From assembly GCF_000010785.1 (NCBI RefSeq), contig NC_013799.1:124001-188000 (forward strand): a DNA stretch of 64,000 nucleotides. The letters are read 5' to 3'. Within the stretch, counting starts at the first letter, position 1. The number at the start of each line of letters is the position of its first letter. The notes beneath the pieces are model-generated. The model made no database searches. It saw nothing but the letters and a program-made list of their open reading frames with translations, and was not told where the DNA came from. Of this stretch, positions 1 to 8,483 are shown piece after piece. Made by a program: the position numbers and the translations under genes. The DNA comes from Hydrogenobacter thermophilus TK-6 (lineage in GTDB: Bacteria > Aquificota > Aquificia > Aquificales > Aquificaceae).

Positions 1-1314
1 GGCTCCGAGGTTTCTGGCCTCCTCGCAAGCCATCCCTGTTGTATTTACTATTATGATGCCCCCTCCGGGGAGATGGTCAAGTCCTTCTAAGTTTATTGGT
101 TTTAGCTTGGCATCTTTGTATGTCCTGCCATACTTATAAACTTTGCCTTTTATGTAGTAAGAGAGGACTGGTGCACTGGAGGTAATGTCATCACCCACAA
201 GCACATAGTGGTCCGCTCCTTTTATGTCCTCCAAGTGCAGAGGCGTATAATCACCGTAGCCCTCCAAGAAGGCATAAAAGTCCACCGTTAGAGGTGATGT
301 TATGTAAGCACCCACCCTCGTAGCTACTTCTTTTAGCACACCTAAAACTTCGTTGCTCAGATAAGAAGAGAGTAAAATAGCTGTTTCTTCTCCTTTGCTT
401 TTCAGCATGTAGGCAAGATGGTTTATTACATTCCCTATGCTCTCTTCCTTTCCGTATCTGTGAGGTTTTAAGAGTCTATCCCTGTTTAGTGCATCGTAGC
501 CAAAGAAAGTTTTTGCGCATATTTCAAGGTCATCCGTAGGCTTGGTTCTGTAAACCTTCTCCTTTGACCTCCAGTCGCCTATGCCATACTCCACCTGCAC
601 CTGGCATCCCACAGGACACACACTGCAAACAGTTATTTCTCTTTTCAAAAGCCAGCTTCTCGTCCAGTACTTGAAAGGTTTGGAGATGATGGCTCCAACT
701 GGGCAGACATGCACACAAAGACCGCACATCTCACAGGAGGATGTGTCTATGGGTCTTACGGTAGGCACTATATTGGTATGAAAGCCTCTCTCTTCAACAT
801 AAAGGGCGCGCGCTCCGTTTACATCATCGCACACTCTTGTGCATCTATAACACACCACACACCTGTTGGTGTAATACTCAAGAAAATCACTCTCCCAATC
901 TATGTAGTGTCTTTCCTTTTCAAGGGCAGATACTGGCACTATCTGTCTTTGGGGTCCAAAGAGCGCACCGTAATTCTGAAGGTCACACTCTCCTGCCTTA
1001 TCGCATATAGGACAGTCAAGGGGATGTCTTGTCATAAAAGCCTGAAGCAGATACCTCTGATTGTTTTTAACCAGCTGGTGCTGAGTGGATATGATCATGC
1101 CATCTTCCACCCTTGTGTTGCAGGAGGTTATCAGTCTTCCCGTCTTTTCGTTATAGACTATGCACATTCTACAGGCACCTATGATCTTAAGCTTTGGGTG
1201 ATAGCAAAAGTAAGGTATGCTTATACCTTCCTTTAGAGCAACTTCCAAGAGGGTTTGCCCTTCCTGAGCTTCTATCTCTCTTCCATCTATAACTATCTTT
1301 ACCTTCTTCTCCAT
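1..1314 (-). CDS. nuoG: NADH-quinone oxidoreductase subunit G (NuoG), 3' part beyond left edge
   Basis: I translated this minus-strand frame by hand from the ATG at 1314-1312; it stays open for 438 codons to the window edge. The N-terminus has the ferredoxin-like 2Fe-2S pattern (a Cys in FCYHP, then GACRMC, then a further Cys in ITSCN). It is followed by HPLDCPICDKAGECDLQ and by further 4Fe-4S motifs (CVVCYRCTRVC and CEMCGLCVHVCPVGA). This order is diagnostic of the electron-input arm of complex I. The rest resembles the molybdopterin-oxidoreductase-like fold, which is cut off by the window. It is divergent from nuoE-nuoF, the other two peripheral-arm subunits, with 101 bp between the two starts. 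No strong ribosome-binding site precedes the ATG. Confidence 0.95.
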   Translation of the reverse strand, partial: MEKKVKIVIDGREIEAQEGQTLLEVALKEGISIPYFCYHPKLKIIGACRMCIVYNEKTGRLITSCNTRVEDGMIISTQHQLVKNNQRYLLQAFMTRHPLDCPICDKAGECDLQNYGALFGPQRQIVPVSALEKERHYIDWESDFLEYYTNRCVVCYRCTRVCDDVNGARALYVEERGFHTNIVPTVRPIDTSSCEMCGLCVHVCPVGAIISKPFKYWTRSWLLKREITVCSVCPVGCQVQVEYGIGDWRSKEKVYRTKPTDDLEICAKTFFGYDALNRDRLLKPHRYGKEESIGNVINHLAYMLKSKGEETAILLSSYLSNEVLGVLKEVATRVGAYITSPLTVDFYAFLEGYGDYTPLHLEDIKGADHYVLVGDDITSSAPVLSYYIKGKVYKYGRTYKDAKLKPINLEGLDHLPGGGIIIVNTTGMACEEARNLGA

Positions 1315-1358
1315 GTCTTTCTGTTAAGATACCACAGCTGTTATCCCTTTTGTTGTTA

Positions 1359-1376
1359 TTATGATTTGGGTCATAA
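1359..1376. promoter_or_regulatory. Perfect inverted repeat TTATGA-N6-TCATAA between nuoG and nuoE
   Basis: The 18-bp element is a perfect 6-bp inverted repeat with a 6-bp spacer. The spacing matches Crp-family operators (TGTGA-N6-TCACA). It lies between the two divergent nuo starts, about 40 bp upstream of nuoE, so it could control both. The regulator is unknown and chance cannot be excluded. Confidence 0.45.
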
Positions 1377-1399
1377 ATGCTTTGTAAGCTTTATGAAGT

Positions 1400-1405
1400 T
1401 ATAAT
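1400..1405 (+). promoter_or_regulatory. Probable nuoE -10 box (TATAAT)
   Basis: A consensus -10 hexamer ends 10 nt before the nuoE ATG at 1416. Transcription would start near 1412 and leave only a few leader bases. No Shine-Dalgarno sequence is visible before the ATG. The same arrangement recurs at several other genes in the window. Confidence 0.5.
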
Positions 1406-1415
1406 TTATTAAGCC

Positions 1416-1880
1416 ATGCTGGAAGAAAGCCTTCTGGAAAAGCTCAAGCAGCATGCGGAATACTTTCCCAAAAGGGAGCAGGCTATACTTCTCTGTCTTC
1501 ATGAGGTTCAAAACCACTACGGACACATTCCAGAATTTGCTCTTGAAGAGGTGGCAAAGATCCTTGACTTGCCTCTCAATCATGTGGAAAATGTGGTGTC
1601 CTTTTACGATATGTTTGATAGAGGAGAGCCTGCAAGACACAGGATAAGAGTCTGCGTAAGTGTTGTTTGCCATCTTATGGGTAAGGACAAACTTATAAAA
1701 GCTTTAAGGGAGCTTTTAAACATAGACTTTGGGCAGGTTACAAAAGACGGGCGATTTAAGCTTTTGGCGGTTCAATGCTTGGGAGCATGCTCAGAAGCTC
1801 CCTTTTTCATGGTAGACGAAGACGCTTATAAGTTTGAAAACAAGGAGAAGTTAAATGAGGTCCTATCCCGTTACGCCTAA
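1416..1880 (+). CDS. nuoE: NADH-quinone oxidoreductase subunit E (NuoE, 24 kDa subunit)
   Basis: This 154-residue thioredoxin-fold subunit carries the 2Fe-2S cluster N1a of complex I. Its four cluster cysteines are visible as CVSVVC near residue 75 and CLGAC near residue 128. The N-terminal helical region (HEVQNHYGHIPE) is typical of the family, and the length is normal. It overlaps nuoF by 26 bp, the usual translational coupling for this pair. It begins a long plus-strand run of overlapping genes reaching 8483. The start codon closely follows a TATAAT box and has no clear ribosome-binding site. Confidence 0.95.
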   Translation: MLEESLLEKLKQHAEYFPKREQAILLCLHEVQNHYGHIPEFALEEVAKILDLPLNHVENVVSFYDMFDRGEPARHRIRVCVSVVCHLMGKDKLIKALRELLNIDFGQVTKDGRFKLLAVQCLGACSEAPFFMVDEDAYKFENKEKLNEVLSRYA

Positions 1881-3126
1881 CATATACGCAGAGACAACCC
1901 TTGACATGCTCCTAAGAAGAGCAAAAAAGCCAAGGGTGCATCTTATAGAAGAATACCTGAAGGATGGTGGCTATCAGGCGCTTGAGAAAGCCATCAACAT
2001 GTCGCCCGAGGAGATAGTGGACTGGGTGGATAAAAGTCAGCTAAGAGGTCGTGGTGGTGCGGGTTTCCCCACAGGGAAAAAGTGGAAGTTTGCCATTCAA
2101 AACCCAGCCCCCAGGTATCTTATATGCAACGCAGATGAGTCCGAGCCGGGGACCTTCAAGGATAGGGTGCTTCTTGAAAGAGACCCACATCTTCTCATAG
2201 AAGGTATGATCATATCAGCTTATGCTCTGGGAGCAAACCAAGCCTTTATCTATATCAGAGGAGAGTATCCAGCAGCCTATTACATACTAAAAGACGCCAT
2301 AGAGGAAGCTAAAAAGAAGGGCTTTTTGGGAAAGGACATTCTGGGAAGCGGTTTTGACCTTGAGATATATGTAGCAAAGGGTGCAGGTGCTTATATATGC
2401 GGTGAGGAGAGCGCTCTTATAGAGTCCTTAGAAGGTAAAAGAGGCTTTCCAAGGACTAAACCACCTTTTCCTGTGCAGTACGGTCTTTTTGGAAGACCTA
2501 CCGTGGTAAACAATGTAGAGACGCTCTGCAACATACCCTTTATCATTAAACTTGGATGGGAAGACTACAGGTACATAGGACCCAGCGATTATCCAGGTCC
2601 CAAGCTCTTTCCTGTAAGTGGTAAAGTCAAAAAGCCTGGTGTTTACGAGCTTCCCATGAACACCACCTTAAGGGAAGTAGTTTACAAGTATGCAGGAGGA
2701 ACTATAAACAACAAGAAGGTAAAGGCGGTATTTTCGGGTGCGCTTGATTGCTTTTCCGCTGATGAGTTGGACACTCCTATGGACTATTCACCTCTGGGCT
2801 TTGGTGGGACAGGCACAGTCATAGTGCTGACAGAAGAAGACAGTATAGTGGAAATGTGTCTCAAGGTGGCTGAATTTTATGCTCACGAAAGCTGCGGTCA
2901 GTGCACACCTTGTAGAGTGGGCACATACGAACAAGCCAACTTACTTGAGAAAATAATGAAAGGTACAGCCACCGAAAGAGATTGGGAAGGCTTTGATTTT
3001 GTGAATAGCTATATACAGCCCACTTCCATATGCGGTTTGGGTGCAGTAGCAGGAAGACTCATAAGACAAACTATGAAGAAGTTTCCAGAAGAATGGGAAA
3101 AGTTAAGAAAGTTAGTTTCTGTGTAG
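1855..3126 (+). CDS. nuoF: NADH-quinone oxidoreductase subunit F (NuoF, NADH- and FMN-binding)
   Basis: This 423-residue subunit is the NADH entry point of complex I and binds FMN and the N3 4Fe-4S cluster. Visible motifs are RGRGGAGFPTGKKW (flavin/NADH glycine-rich loop), CNADESEPGTFKDR, GAGAYICGEESALIESLEG, and the cluster motif ESCGQCTPCRVG with a downstream Cys in TSICGLG. The length is normal. The start overlaps the end of nuoE. Its 3' end overlaps the start of a small secreted protein by 34 bp. Confidence 0.96.
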   Translation: MRSYPVTPNIYAETTLDMLLRRAKKPRVHLIEEYLKDGGYQALEKAINMSPEEIVDWVDKSQLRGRGGAGFPTGKKWKFAIQNPAPRYLICNADESEPGTFKDRVLLERDPHLLIEGMIISAYALGANQAFIYIRGEYPAAYYILKDAIEEAKKKGFLGKDILGSGFDLEIYVAKGAGAYICGEESALIESLEGKRGFPRTKPPFPVQYGLFGRPTVVNNVETLCNIPFIIKLGWEDYRYIGPSDYPGPKLFPVSGKVKKPGVYELPMNTTLREVVYKYAGGTINNKKVKAVFSGALDCFSADELDTPMDYSPLGFGGTGTVIVLTEEDSIVEMCLKVAEFYAHESCGQCTPCRVGTYEQANLLEKIMKGTATERDWEGFDFVNSYIQPTSICGLGAVAGRLIRQTMKKFPEEWEKLRKLVSV

Positions 3127-3341
3127 TACTTGTATTGGGATTTTCCTACGCTCAGGAAAAGGACTGCAATACCAATCCTCTGAGGGACCACTCCTGGTGC
3201 AAATACGCATGGTTTCTGTGCAAAAAGGCTACACTTTATAGACTTGATCAGGTCAAAAAGTGCATAGAAGAGAGCAAAAGCTACGATGAAGGTGTTAAAT
3301 GTTTTGAAAAGCCGTGGATAGAAGGATTCTTGCAACAATAA
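3093..3341 (+). CDS. Small secreted cysteine-containing protein, function unknown
   Basis: This 82-residue ORF starts with a short basic stretch and a hydrophobic segment (VSFCVVLVLGFSYAQ) that looks like a Sec signal peptide with an AQ cleavage region. The mature part is about 63 residues and has five cysteines (DCN, WCKY, LCKK, KCIEE, KCFEK). It lies wholly between nuoF (34-bp overlap) and the uracil-DNA glycosylase gene (28-bp overlap). I do not recognise a family. The ATG at 3093 is chosen because it directly precedes the signal sequence, although the ribosome-binding site is weak. It could be a periplasmic protein of redox or metal-binding type, but nothing proves this. Confidence 0.55.
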   Translation: MGKVKKVSFCVVLVLGFSYAQEKDCNTNPLRDHSWCKYAWFLCKKATLYRLDQVKKCIEESKSYDEGVKCFEKPWIEGFLQQ

Positions 3342-3973
3342 AGTCTCTTGAGGAAATAGGAATAGCAGAGATTTACGGTTTTAAAGAGCAAAAAAGCAAA
3401 CCAGATAAAAGAAGGATGCTCCATGAGCTTTATGAAACTTTAAGCAAAGAGAAAAAGTGCATACTTTACGAGGGTAGCAGTGGATACGTTTTTGGTGATG
3501 GGAATCCAGACTCGGCGGTGGTTTTTGTGGGAGAAGCTCCTGGTGAGGAAGAGGACAAACAGAAGAAACCTTTTGTAGGGAAGGCTGGCAAGTATTTAAA
3601 TGCCAAACTCCAAGAGGTGGGGATGAGACGAGAGGATGTATACATCACCAATGTGGTAAAGTCAAGACCTCCCGGCAACAGAAAGCCTACAAAGGAGGAG
3701 ATGCTCAGCTGCCTTCCTTATCTGAGAAAGGAGATAGAGATAATAAAGCCCAAGCTCATAGTGTGCCTGGGGTCTACTGCCCTTGAGGGTCTTCTTGGAA
3801 AGGCTCTTCCAATAACCAAGTATCGCGGACAGGTATTTGAGTATCCCTATAGCAGAAACATAAAGGTGTTGCTTACATATCACCCCGCCTATGTGCTTAG
3901 AAATCCCTCAGCGGACAGGGAATTTATGGAGGACATGAAAAAAGTAAAGGCACTCTTAGGTATAATTTTTTAG
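3314..3973 (+). CDS. Family-4-type uracil-DNA glycosylase with incomplete Fe-S ligand set
   Basis: This enzyme removes uracil from DNA, which matters in thermophiles where cytosine deamination is fast. The 219-residue protein has the family motifs GEAPGEEEDKQKKPFVGKAG (residues 74-93), YITNVVK-RPPGNR (110-122) and the late HPAYVLRN (190-197). Family 4 enzymes carry a 4Fe-4S cluster on four cysteines. By eye only C49 and C133 align. The residue three after C49 is Tyr52, and the usual Cys in the KCRPP motif is Ser117. The start is GTG at 3314, overlapping the upstream ORF by 28 bp. The region before residue 36 is poorly conserved, so a later start is possible. Confidence 0.85.
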   Translation: MDRRILATIKSLEEIGIAEIYGFKEQKSKPDKRRMLHELYETLSKEKKCILYEGSSGYVFGDGNPDSAVVFVGEAPGEEEDKQKKPFVGKAGKYLNAKLQEVGMRREDVYITNVVKSRPPGNRKPTKEEMLSCLPYLRKEIEIIKPKLIVCLGSTALEGLLGKALPITKYRGQVFEYPYSRNIKVLLTYHPAYVLRNPSADREFMEDMKKVKALLGIIF

Positions 3974-3985
3974 CGGAGGAAAAAG

Positions 3986-5242
3986 ATGGAATATCACATC
4001 AAAGACATAAGTCTTAAGGAAGAGGGAAAGAAAAGGATTGAGTGGGCTGAAAAAGACATGCCTGTACTCAGAAGCATAAGGGAGAGATTCTCAAAAGAGA
4101 AGCCTCTCAAAGGAGTAAAAATATCGGCGTGTCTTCATGTGACTACCGAGACGGCAAATCTCATCATCACTTTAAAGGAAGGTGGTGCGGAGGTTTATCT
4201 TACTGCCTCCAATCCCCTTTCTACTCAGGACTATGTAGCATCAGCTTTGGTGGCATACTACGGTGTGCCTGTCTTTGCCATAAAGGGTGAAGATACACAG
4301 ACTTACTACCAGCACTTGCGTGAGGTGATAAAAAGAGAGCCTGACATAGTAATAGATGATGGTGCGGACCTTATCTCAACTCTTCATAAGGAGTATTCAG
4401 ATATAGCACAGAGAGTTTTGGGAGGGATGGAAGAGACCACCACAGGTGTCATAAGGCTCAAGGCTATGGCAAAAGAGGGGGTTTTGAAGTTTCCCATAAT
4501 AGCTGTCAATGATGCTTACACCAAGCACATGTTTGATAACAGATACGGAACCGGTCAATCCACCATAGATGCCATCATGAGAGCTACCAACAAACTCATA
4601 GCTGGCTCCAACTTTGTAGTGGCAGGTTACGGTTGGTGCGGTAAAGGTATAGCACAGAGGGCAAGAGGTATGGGGGCAACGGTGATAGTCACAGAAGTTG
4701 ACCCCATAAAAGCTCTTGAGGCAAAAATGGATGGATTTATAGTGATGCCTATGATAGAAGCCGCTAAAATGGGAGACTTTTTTGTGACAGTCACAGGCAA
4801 CACATCCGTCATAAGGGAGGAACATTTTCAAGTGATGAAAGATGGTGCCATAATCTCCAACGCAGGACACTTTAATGTAGAGATAGACATTCCTGCTCTT
4901 GAGAGGCTAAGCGTAGGCAAAAGGGAAGTGAGAAGTTTTGTGGAGGAGTACCAGCTTGCCGACGGAAGGAGGATTTATCTCCTTGCACAGGGAAGGCTCG
5001 TAAACCTTGCCAGCGCCGAAGGACATCCTGCATCAGTGATGGACATGTCCTTTGCCAATCAGGCTCTCTGTGCGGAGTATATACTTAAAAATCACCATAA
5101 GCTGCAGAAGGATGTGTACAGAGTGCCCGAGTCCATAGACAGGCAAATAGCTCACTTGAAGCTAAAAAGTATGGGTGTAGAGATAGATAGCCTTACGTCG
5201 GAACAAGTTAAATACCTGTCATCGTGGGAGGTTGGCACATGA
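3986..5242 (+). CDS. ahcY: Adenosylhomocysteinase (S-adenosyl-L-homocysteine hydrolase)
   Basis: This enzyme hydrolyses S-adenosylhomocysteine to adenosine and homocysteine, recycling the product of SAM-dependent methylation. The 418-residue protein has the substrate-domain motif [14 protein letters not shown] near residue 46 and the NAD-binding loop [19 protein letters not shown] near residue 213. The late GHFNVEID and [11 protein letters not shown] blocks are also family hallmarks. A good ribosome-binding site (GGAGG) sits just before the ATG. The stop overlaps the next ATG (ATGA). A methyltransferase (prmA) lies two genes downstream, and a possible SAH/MTA deaminase lies at 18920. Confidence 0.96.
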   Translation: MEYHIKDISLKEEGKKRIEWAEKDMPVLRSIRERFSKEKPLKGVKISACLHVTTETANLIITLKEGGAEVYLTASNPLSTQDYVASALVAYYGVPVFAIKGEDTQTYYQHLREVIKREPDIVIDDGADLISTLHKEYSDIAQRVLGGMEETTTGVIRLKAMAKEGVLKFPIIAVNDAYTKHMFDNRYGTGQSTIDAIMRATNKLIAGSNFVVAGYGWCGKGIAQRARGMGATVIVTEVDPIKALEAKMDGFIVMPMIEAAKMGDFFVTVTGNTSVIREEHFQVMKDGAIISNAGHFNVEIDIPALERLSVGKREVRSFVEEYQLADGRRIYLLAQGRLVNLASAEGHPASVMDMSFANQALCAEYILKNHHKLQKDVYRVPESIDRQIAHLKLKSMGVEIDSLTSEQVKYLSSWEVGT

Positions 5243-5796
5243 GCTTAGAAAAGTTTTTCCTAAACAGGGAGAACAGTCTTTTTGTCATCATAGACATTCA
5301 AGAGAAACTTGCCAAAGTGATGGAAAGAAGGGAGAGCGTAATTGAGAATGTGCTCCACCTTATAGAACTCTCAAAGCTCCTCTCTATTCCGGTAGTCCTT
5401 ACCGAGCAGTATCCAAAGGGATTGGGACAGACAGTTGAAGCAATAAGGAACGCTATTGCTGAGTATAAACCTATTGAAAAAATGAGCTTTAACTGTTGCG
5501 ACGAGGAGAAGTTTCTTGAGGCAATAGAGAGCTACGGAAGGAAAAATATAGTCCTTACAGGTATGGAAACCCACATATGCGTCCTCCAGACTGCCTTGGG
5601 TCTCCTTAAAAGAGGTTATAATGTGCATGTAGTTGCGGATGGCGTATGCTCACGCTCTTATGAAAATCACCTTACAGGTCTTGAGTTTATGAGAGATGCG
5701 GGTGCGGTGATAACTTGCACAGAAACGGTGCTCTTTCAGCACCTTGGAGTTGCAGGAACTCCAGAGTTCAAAGTCATATCACAGCGCATAAAGTGA
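5239..5796 (+). CDS. Isochorismatase-family cysteine hydrolase (nicotinamidase-like)
   Basis: This 185-residue protein has the isochorismatase-fold triad pattern: Asp in [11 protein letters not shown], Lys in EKMSFNC and the nucleophile Cys in [12 protein letters not shown]. Family members hydrolyse nicotinamide, isochorismate or related amides; the substrate cannot be set from sequence alone. The start at 5239 is preferred over an upstream GTG at 5224 because GGAGG at 5227-5231 is correctly spaced for it. The ATG overlaps the ahcY stop, and the stop overlaps the next start (GTGA). Confidence 0.88.
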   Translation: MSLEKFFLNRENSLFVIIDIQEKLAKVMERRESVIENVLHLIELSKLLSIPVVLTEQYPKGLGQTVEAIRNAIAEYKPIEKMSFNCCDEEKFLEAIESYGRKNIVLTGMETHICVLQTALGLLKRGYNVHVVADGVCSRSYENHLTGLEFMRDAGAVITCTETVLFQHLGVAGTPEFKVISQRIK

Positions 5797-6518
5797 TATA
5801 CACAAGATACATATACTCCTTGGAGGAGGAAGAATTTTACCAATTTTTGGCAGACCAGCCACAAGGTGTAGAAGTCATAAGAAGGCAAGATAACAGGGTA
5901 GAATTTGCCACTTACACAGAGTTAAAGTGGCTAAAGCCCCTAAAGGTTGAAAAGATAAAAGTAAAACCACCCGAGAGCTTTTTAAGACCCATACGCATAA
6001 GAAGCTTTCTTATAGTGCCACCTAACATGAAAACACTGATCATAAATCCGGGAATGGCTTTTGGCACAGGACTTCATCCCTCAACGCAGCTAAGCCTTAT
6101 GCTTATAGAGGAGTTCTTTAAAAGAGGATGGAGTGCCATAGATGTAGGTTGTGGTAGCGGTATACTTGCTTTTGCTCTGAAAAAACTATCTGCCAGAAAG
6201 GTTTTAGCTATAGATATAGATGAGAGAGCTATAGAGGAGTGTGAGAAAAATGCAAGTCTTAACCGTCTCAAAATAACCTGCCTTAAAGCAAAGCCGGAAG
6301 ATATAAAGGAAAGCTTTGACTTTTTGGTAGCTAATCTTGAACTGAGTATATTCAAAAGGGAGATAGACCATATAAAGCCTCTGTTTAAAAAGCTTGCCAT
6401 TTTTTCGGGCATATATGGAAAAGAGGAGCTGGAGGAGTTTTTGTTTTTTTTGGCGGATCTGAGGGTGGTTAAAATAAAGAAGTTGAAAGGTTGGTATGCC
6501 GTGGTGGTAAAAAGATGA
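5793..6518 (+). CDS. prmA: Ribosomal protein L11 methyltransferase (PrmA)
   Basis: This is a 241-residue SAM-dependent methyltransferase. The block INPGMAFGTGLHPSTQL is the PrmA signature and precedes the SAM-binding loop AIDVGCGSGILAFAL. The N-terminal 60 residues form the short substrate-recognition domain. I chose the GTG at 5793, which overlaps the previous TGA as GTGA; a longer ATG start at 5715 would run back through the isochorismatase gene and add unrelated residues. The size then fits compact PrmA proteins of thermophiles. The stop overlaps the next ATG (ATGA). Confidence 0.9.
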   Translation: MIYTRYIYSLEEEEFYQFLADQPQGVEVIRRQDNRVEFATYTELKWLKPLKVEKIKVKPPESFLRPIRIRSFLIVPPNMKTLIINPGMAFGTGLHPSTQLSLMLIEEFFKRGWSAIDVGCGSGILAFALKKLSARKVLAIDIDERAIEECEKNASLNRLKITCLKAKPEDIKESFDFLVANLELSIFKREIDHIKPLFKKLAIFSGIYGKEELEEFLFFLADLRVVKIKKLKGWYAVVVKR

Positions 6519-7828
6519 AGTACAGAAAGTATAAGATAGAGAGAAAGACAGATAAGAAGCCAAGGAGTAGGAAGTTTATAAAGTTGTTATTGCTTTTAGG
6601 TGTTTTTGGCTTTGTTCTTTACATTACTTTCCAGCTTTTTGTCCAAAAACCGCAGTTGGAAAACTTGGAGGCTCTTGCAAAAATACCCGTTCAAAAGGAC
6701 ATTACGCTAAAGCTTAAAGGATCACCTAATGTAAAGCTGGTGAAGGTAAAGCTGATCCAAGGAGAGAAAGAGTTCATACTCTACGAGGGTAAACCTTCAA
6801 AAGATGGCAAGGTATATCTGAGTATATCTCCGAAGAAGATGGGAATTGAGGATGGTAAAGGGCAGGTGCTCATCAGCCTAAGATACGGACTCTTTGGCAG
6901 AGAAACTTACCGAGTTAGTACCTTTATAGACACTCAACCACCAAAAATAGAGCCTTTAAGCTACACCGAGTATGTGGTGCAGGGAGGAGCAGGTGCTGTA
7001 AAAGTCAGAGTAAAAGATGGTACTCAAGCTTTTGTGTATGTGGGAAGTGATAGATATCCCATGTACCGGCTGGAAAAAGGCTACTTTTTTACGCTGTTTC
7101 CTATAAGGGTAGACCAAGACCCTTCTACGCCCATTAAAGTGGTAGCTTACGACGATGCAGGTAATGTCTCTGAACTGCTTTTGAAGACAAAAATAGCAAA
7201 GGTTAATTTTAGGATAGATAAAATACGGCTAACGGAGGAGTTTATAGACAAGGTTATAATACCGCTTCTTGGGAAGCATCTTCCACCAAAAGAAGCCTTT
7301 AAAGAAGTTAATGAAATGTGGAGGAACAGAGATGTAGAAAAATTAAAAAAGATAGGCTCTGTGAGCGAAGGGAAAAAGCTTTGGCAGGGGAACTTTTTAC
7401 AGCTTCCTAACAGCAAGGTCATCTCCACCTTTGGGGATATAAGGTATTACTACTACCAAGGGGAGGAAGTAAGCACCAGCAGACACATGGGCTACGACTT
7501 TGCATCCTTTGAAAAGGCTCTCATCCCTGCCAGCAACGACGGTATAGTTGTCTTTACAGGAAGCTTAGGTATATACGGGAATGCCATCATAATAGACCAC
7601 GGCTTTGGTCTTATGAGTTTGTATGGGCACCTTTCGGAGATTAAAGTGAAGAAGGGGGAGTTGGTAAAGAAGGGTGAAATTATAGGAAATACGGGTAATA
7701 CGGGTTTAGCCTTGGGCGACCATCTGCACTTTGGCGTGCTGGTGCATGGCATTGAGGTAAATCCAAAGGAGTGGCTTGATGCAAGATGGATAAAAACGAG
7801 AATAGAAAGAGTGCTTGATGCGCAGTAG
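6515..7828 (+). CDS. Membrane-anchored M23 family metallopeptidase
   Basis: The 437-residue protein begins with a basic stretch and one transmembrane helix (about residues 24-43), followed by a long extracytoplasmic region. The C-terminus carries the LytM/M23 peptidase domain with the zinc ligands in HMGYDFAS and the HLHFG motif near residue 410. Such enzymes cleave peptidoglycan cross-links or, if modified, activate amidases; here all expected zinc residues are present. The start at 6515 overlaps the prmA stop (ATGA); an upstream start would double the overlap. A second, lipoprotein-type M23 protein is encoded at 50297. Confidence 0.9.
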   Translation: MKYRKYKIERKTDKKPRSRKFIKLLLLLGVFGFVLYITFQLFVQKPQLENLEALAKIPVQKDITLKLKGSPNVKLVKVKLIQGEKEFILYEGKPSKDGKVYLSISPKKMGIEDGKGQVLISLRYGLFGRETYRVSTFIDTQPPKIEPLSYTEYVVQGGAGAVKVRVKDGTQAFVYVGSDRYPMYRLEKGYFFTLFPIRVDQDPSTPIKVVAYDDAGNVSELLLKTKIAKVNFRIDKIRLTEEFIDKVIIPLLGKHLPPKEAFKEVNEMWRNRDVEKLKKIGSVSEGKKLWQGNFLQLPNSKVISTFGDIRYYYYQGEEVSTSRHMGYDFASFEKALIPASNDGIVVFTGSLGIYGNAIIIDHGFGLMSLYGHLSEIKVKKGELVKKGEIIGNTGNTGLALGDHLHFGVLVHGIEVNPKEWLDARWIKTRIERVLDAQ

Positions 7829-8483
7829 AATAAGGTTTTTATTCATAAAGATACTTCTGCCTTTTATAGCTCTTCTGGTGCGCATCTTGGGAAGAACTAT
7901 AAGGTGGGAAAAAAGATACGACTTTAACCTTGACAGAGGCAAGATATACGCCATATGGCACGGAAACGCTTTGGGAATAGCGCTCTTTGGTATGGACAGA
8001 GGCATTTACACGCTGGTGAGCAGGTTCAGAGACGGAGACATAGCTGCTTACATACTAAAAAAGCTCGGCTACCATGTAATAAGAGGTTCAACGGAAGAGG
8101 GAAGGGCAGAGAAGGGTGGGAGGAGTGGCGTTATAAAACTCATAAAAGCTATAAAGGATGGTAATAATGTAGCCATAACCGTTGATGGACCAAAAGGACC
8201 GGCCTTTAAGGTAAAGGAGGGAGTTGTCTTTCTGGCTCAAAAGACTTCTTCCGTCATCATCCCCGCCTTTGCGGAGTTTGACAGATGCATAAGACTAAGC
8301 TCGTGGGACGGCTTTACAGTACCCCTCCCCTTTGCCAGAGGAAGGGTGCATATAGGAAAGCCTATAAAGGTAAGTGAGCAGGACAGTATAGAAGAAAAAA
8401 CTAAGGAGCTTGAGGAGGAGCTTTTGAGGATCTCTTCCTTGGGAAAAGAAAGTCGGTTAACCTTGGAGCAAAGACAAAGCTAA
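7818..8483 (+). CDS. DUF374 family lysophospholipid acyltransferase-like protein
   Basis: The 221-residue protein has an N-terminal hydrophobic helix and the DUF374 pattern: IWHGNALGIALF, LVSRFRDGDIAAYIL, RGSTEEGRAEKGG and the TVDGPKGP block. Members are related to acyltransferases of the LPLAT superfamily and are thought to act on lipid or lipid A precursors at the inner membrane; the exact substrate here is unknown. The ATG at 7818 overlaps the M23 gene by 11 bp. The last 83 bp overlap the antisense 3' end of the antiporter gene, the longest convergent overlap in the window. Confidence 0.85.
   Translation: MRSRIRFLFIKILLPFIALLVRILGRTIRWEKRYDFNLDRGKIYAIWHGNALGIALFGMDRGIYTLVSRFRDGDIAAYILKKLGYHVIRGSTEEGRAEKGGRSGVIKLIKAIKDGNNVAITVDGPKGPAFKVKEGVVFLAQKTSSVIIPAFAEFDRCIRLSSWDGFTVPLPFARGRVHIGKPIKVSEQDSIEEKTKELEEELLRISSLGKESRLTLEQRQS

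Noticed and set aside
709-1236. A 175-codon plus-strand frame across the left edge region
   Set aside because: It is antisense to nuoG, whose iron-sulfur motifs are unmistakable on the minus strand.
5715-5792. A longer PrmA starting at the ATG at 5715
   Set aside because: The extra residues come from reading the isochorismatase gene out of frame; the GTG at 5793 gives the family's normal N-terminus and a GTGA overlap.
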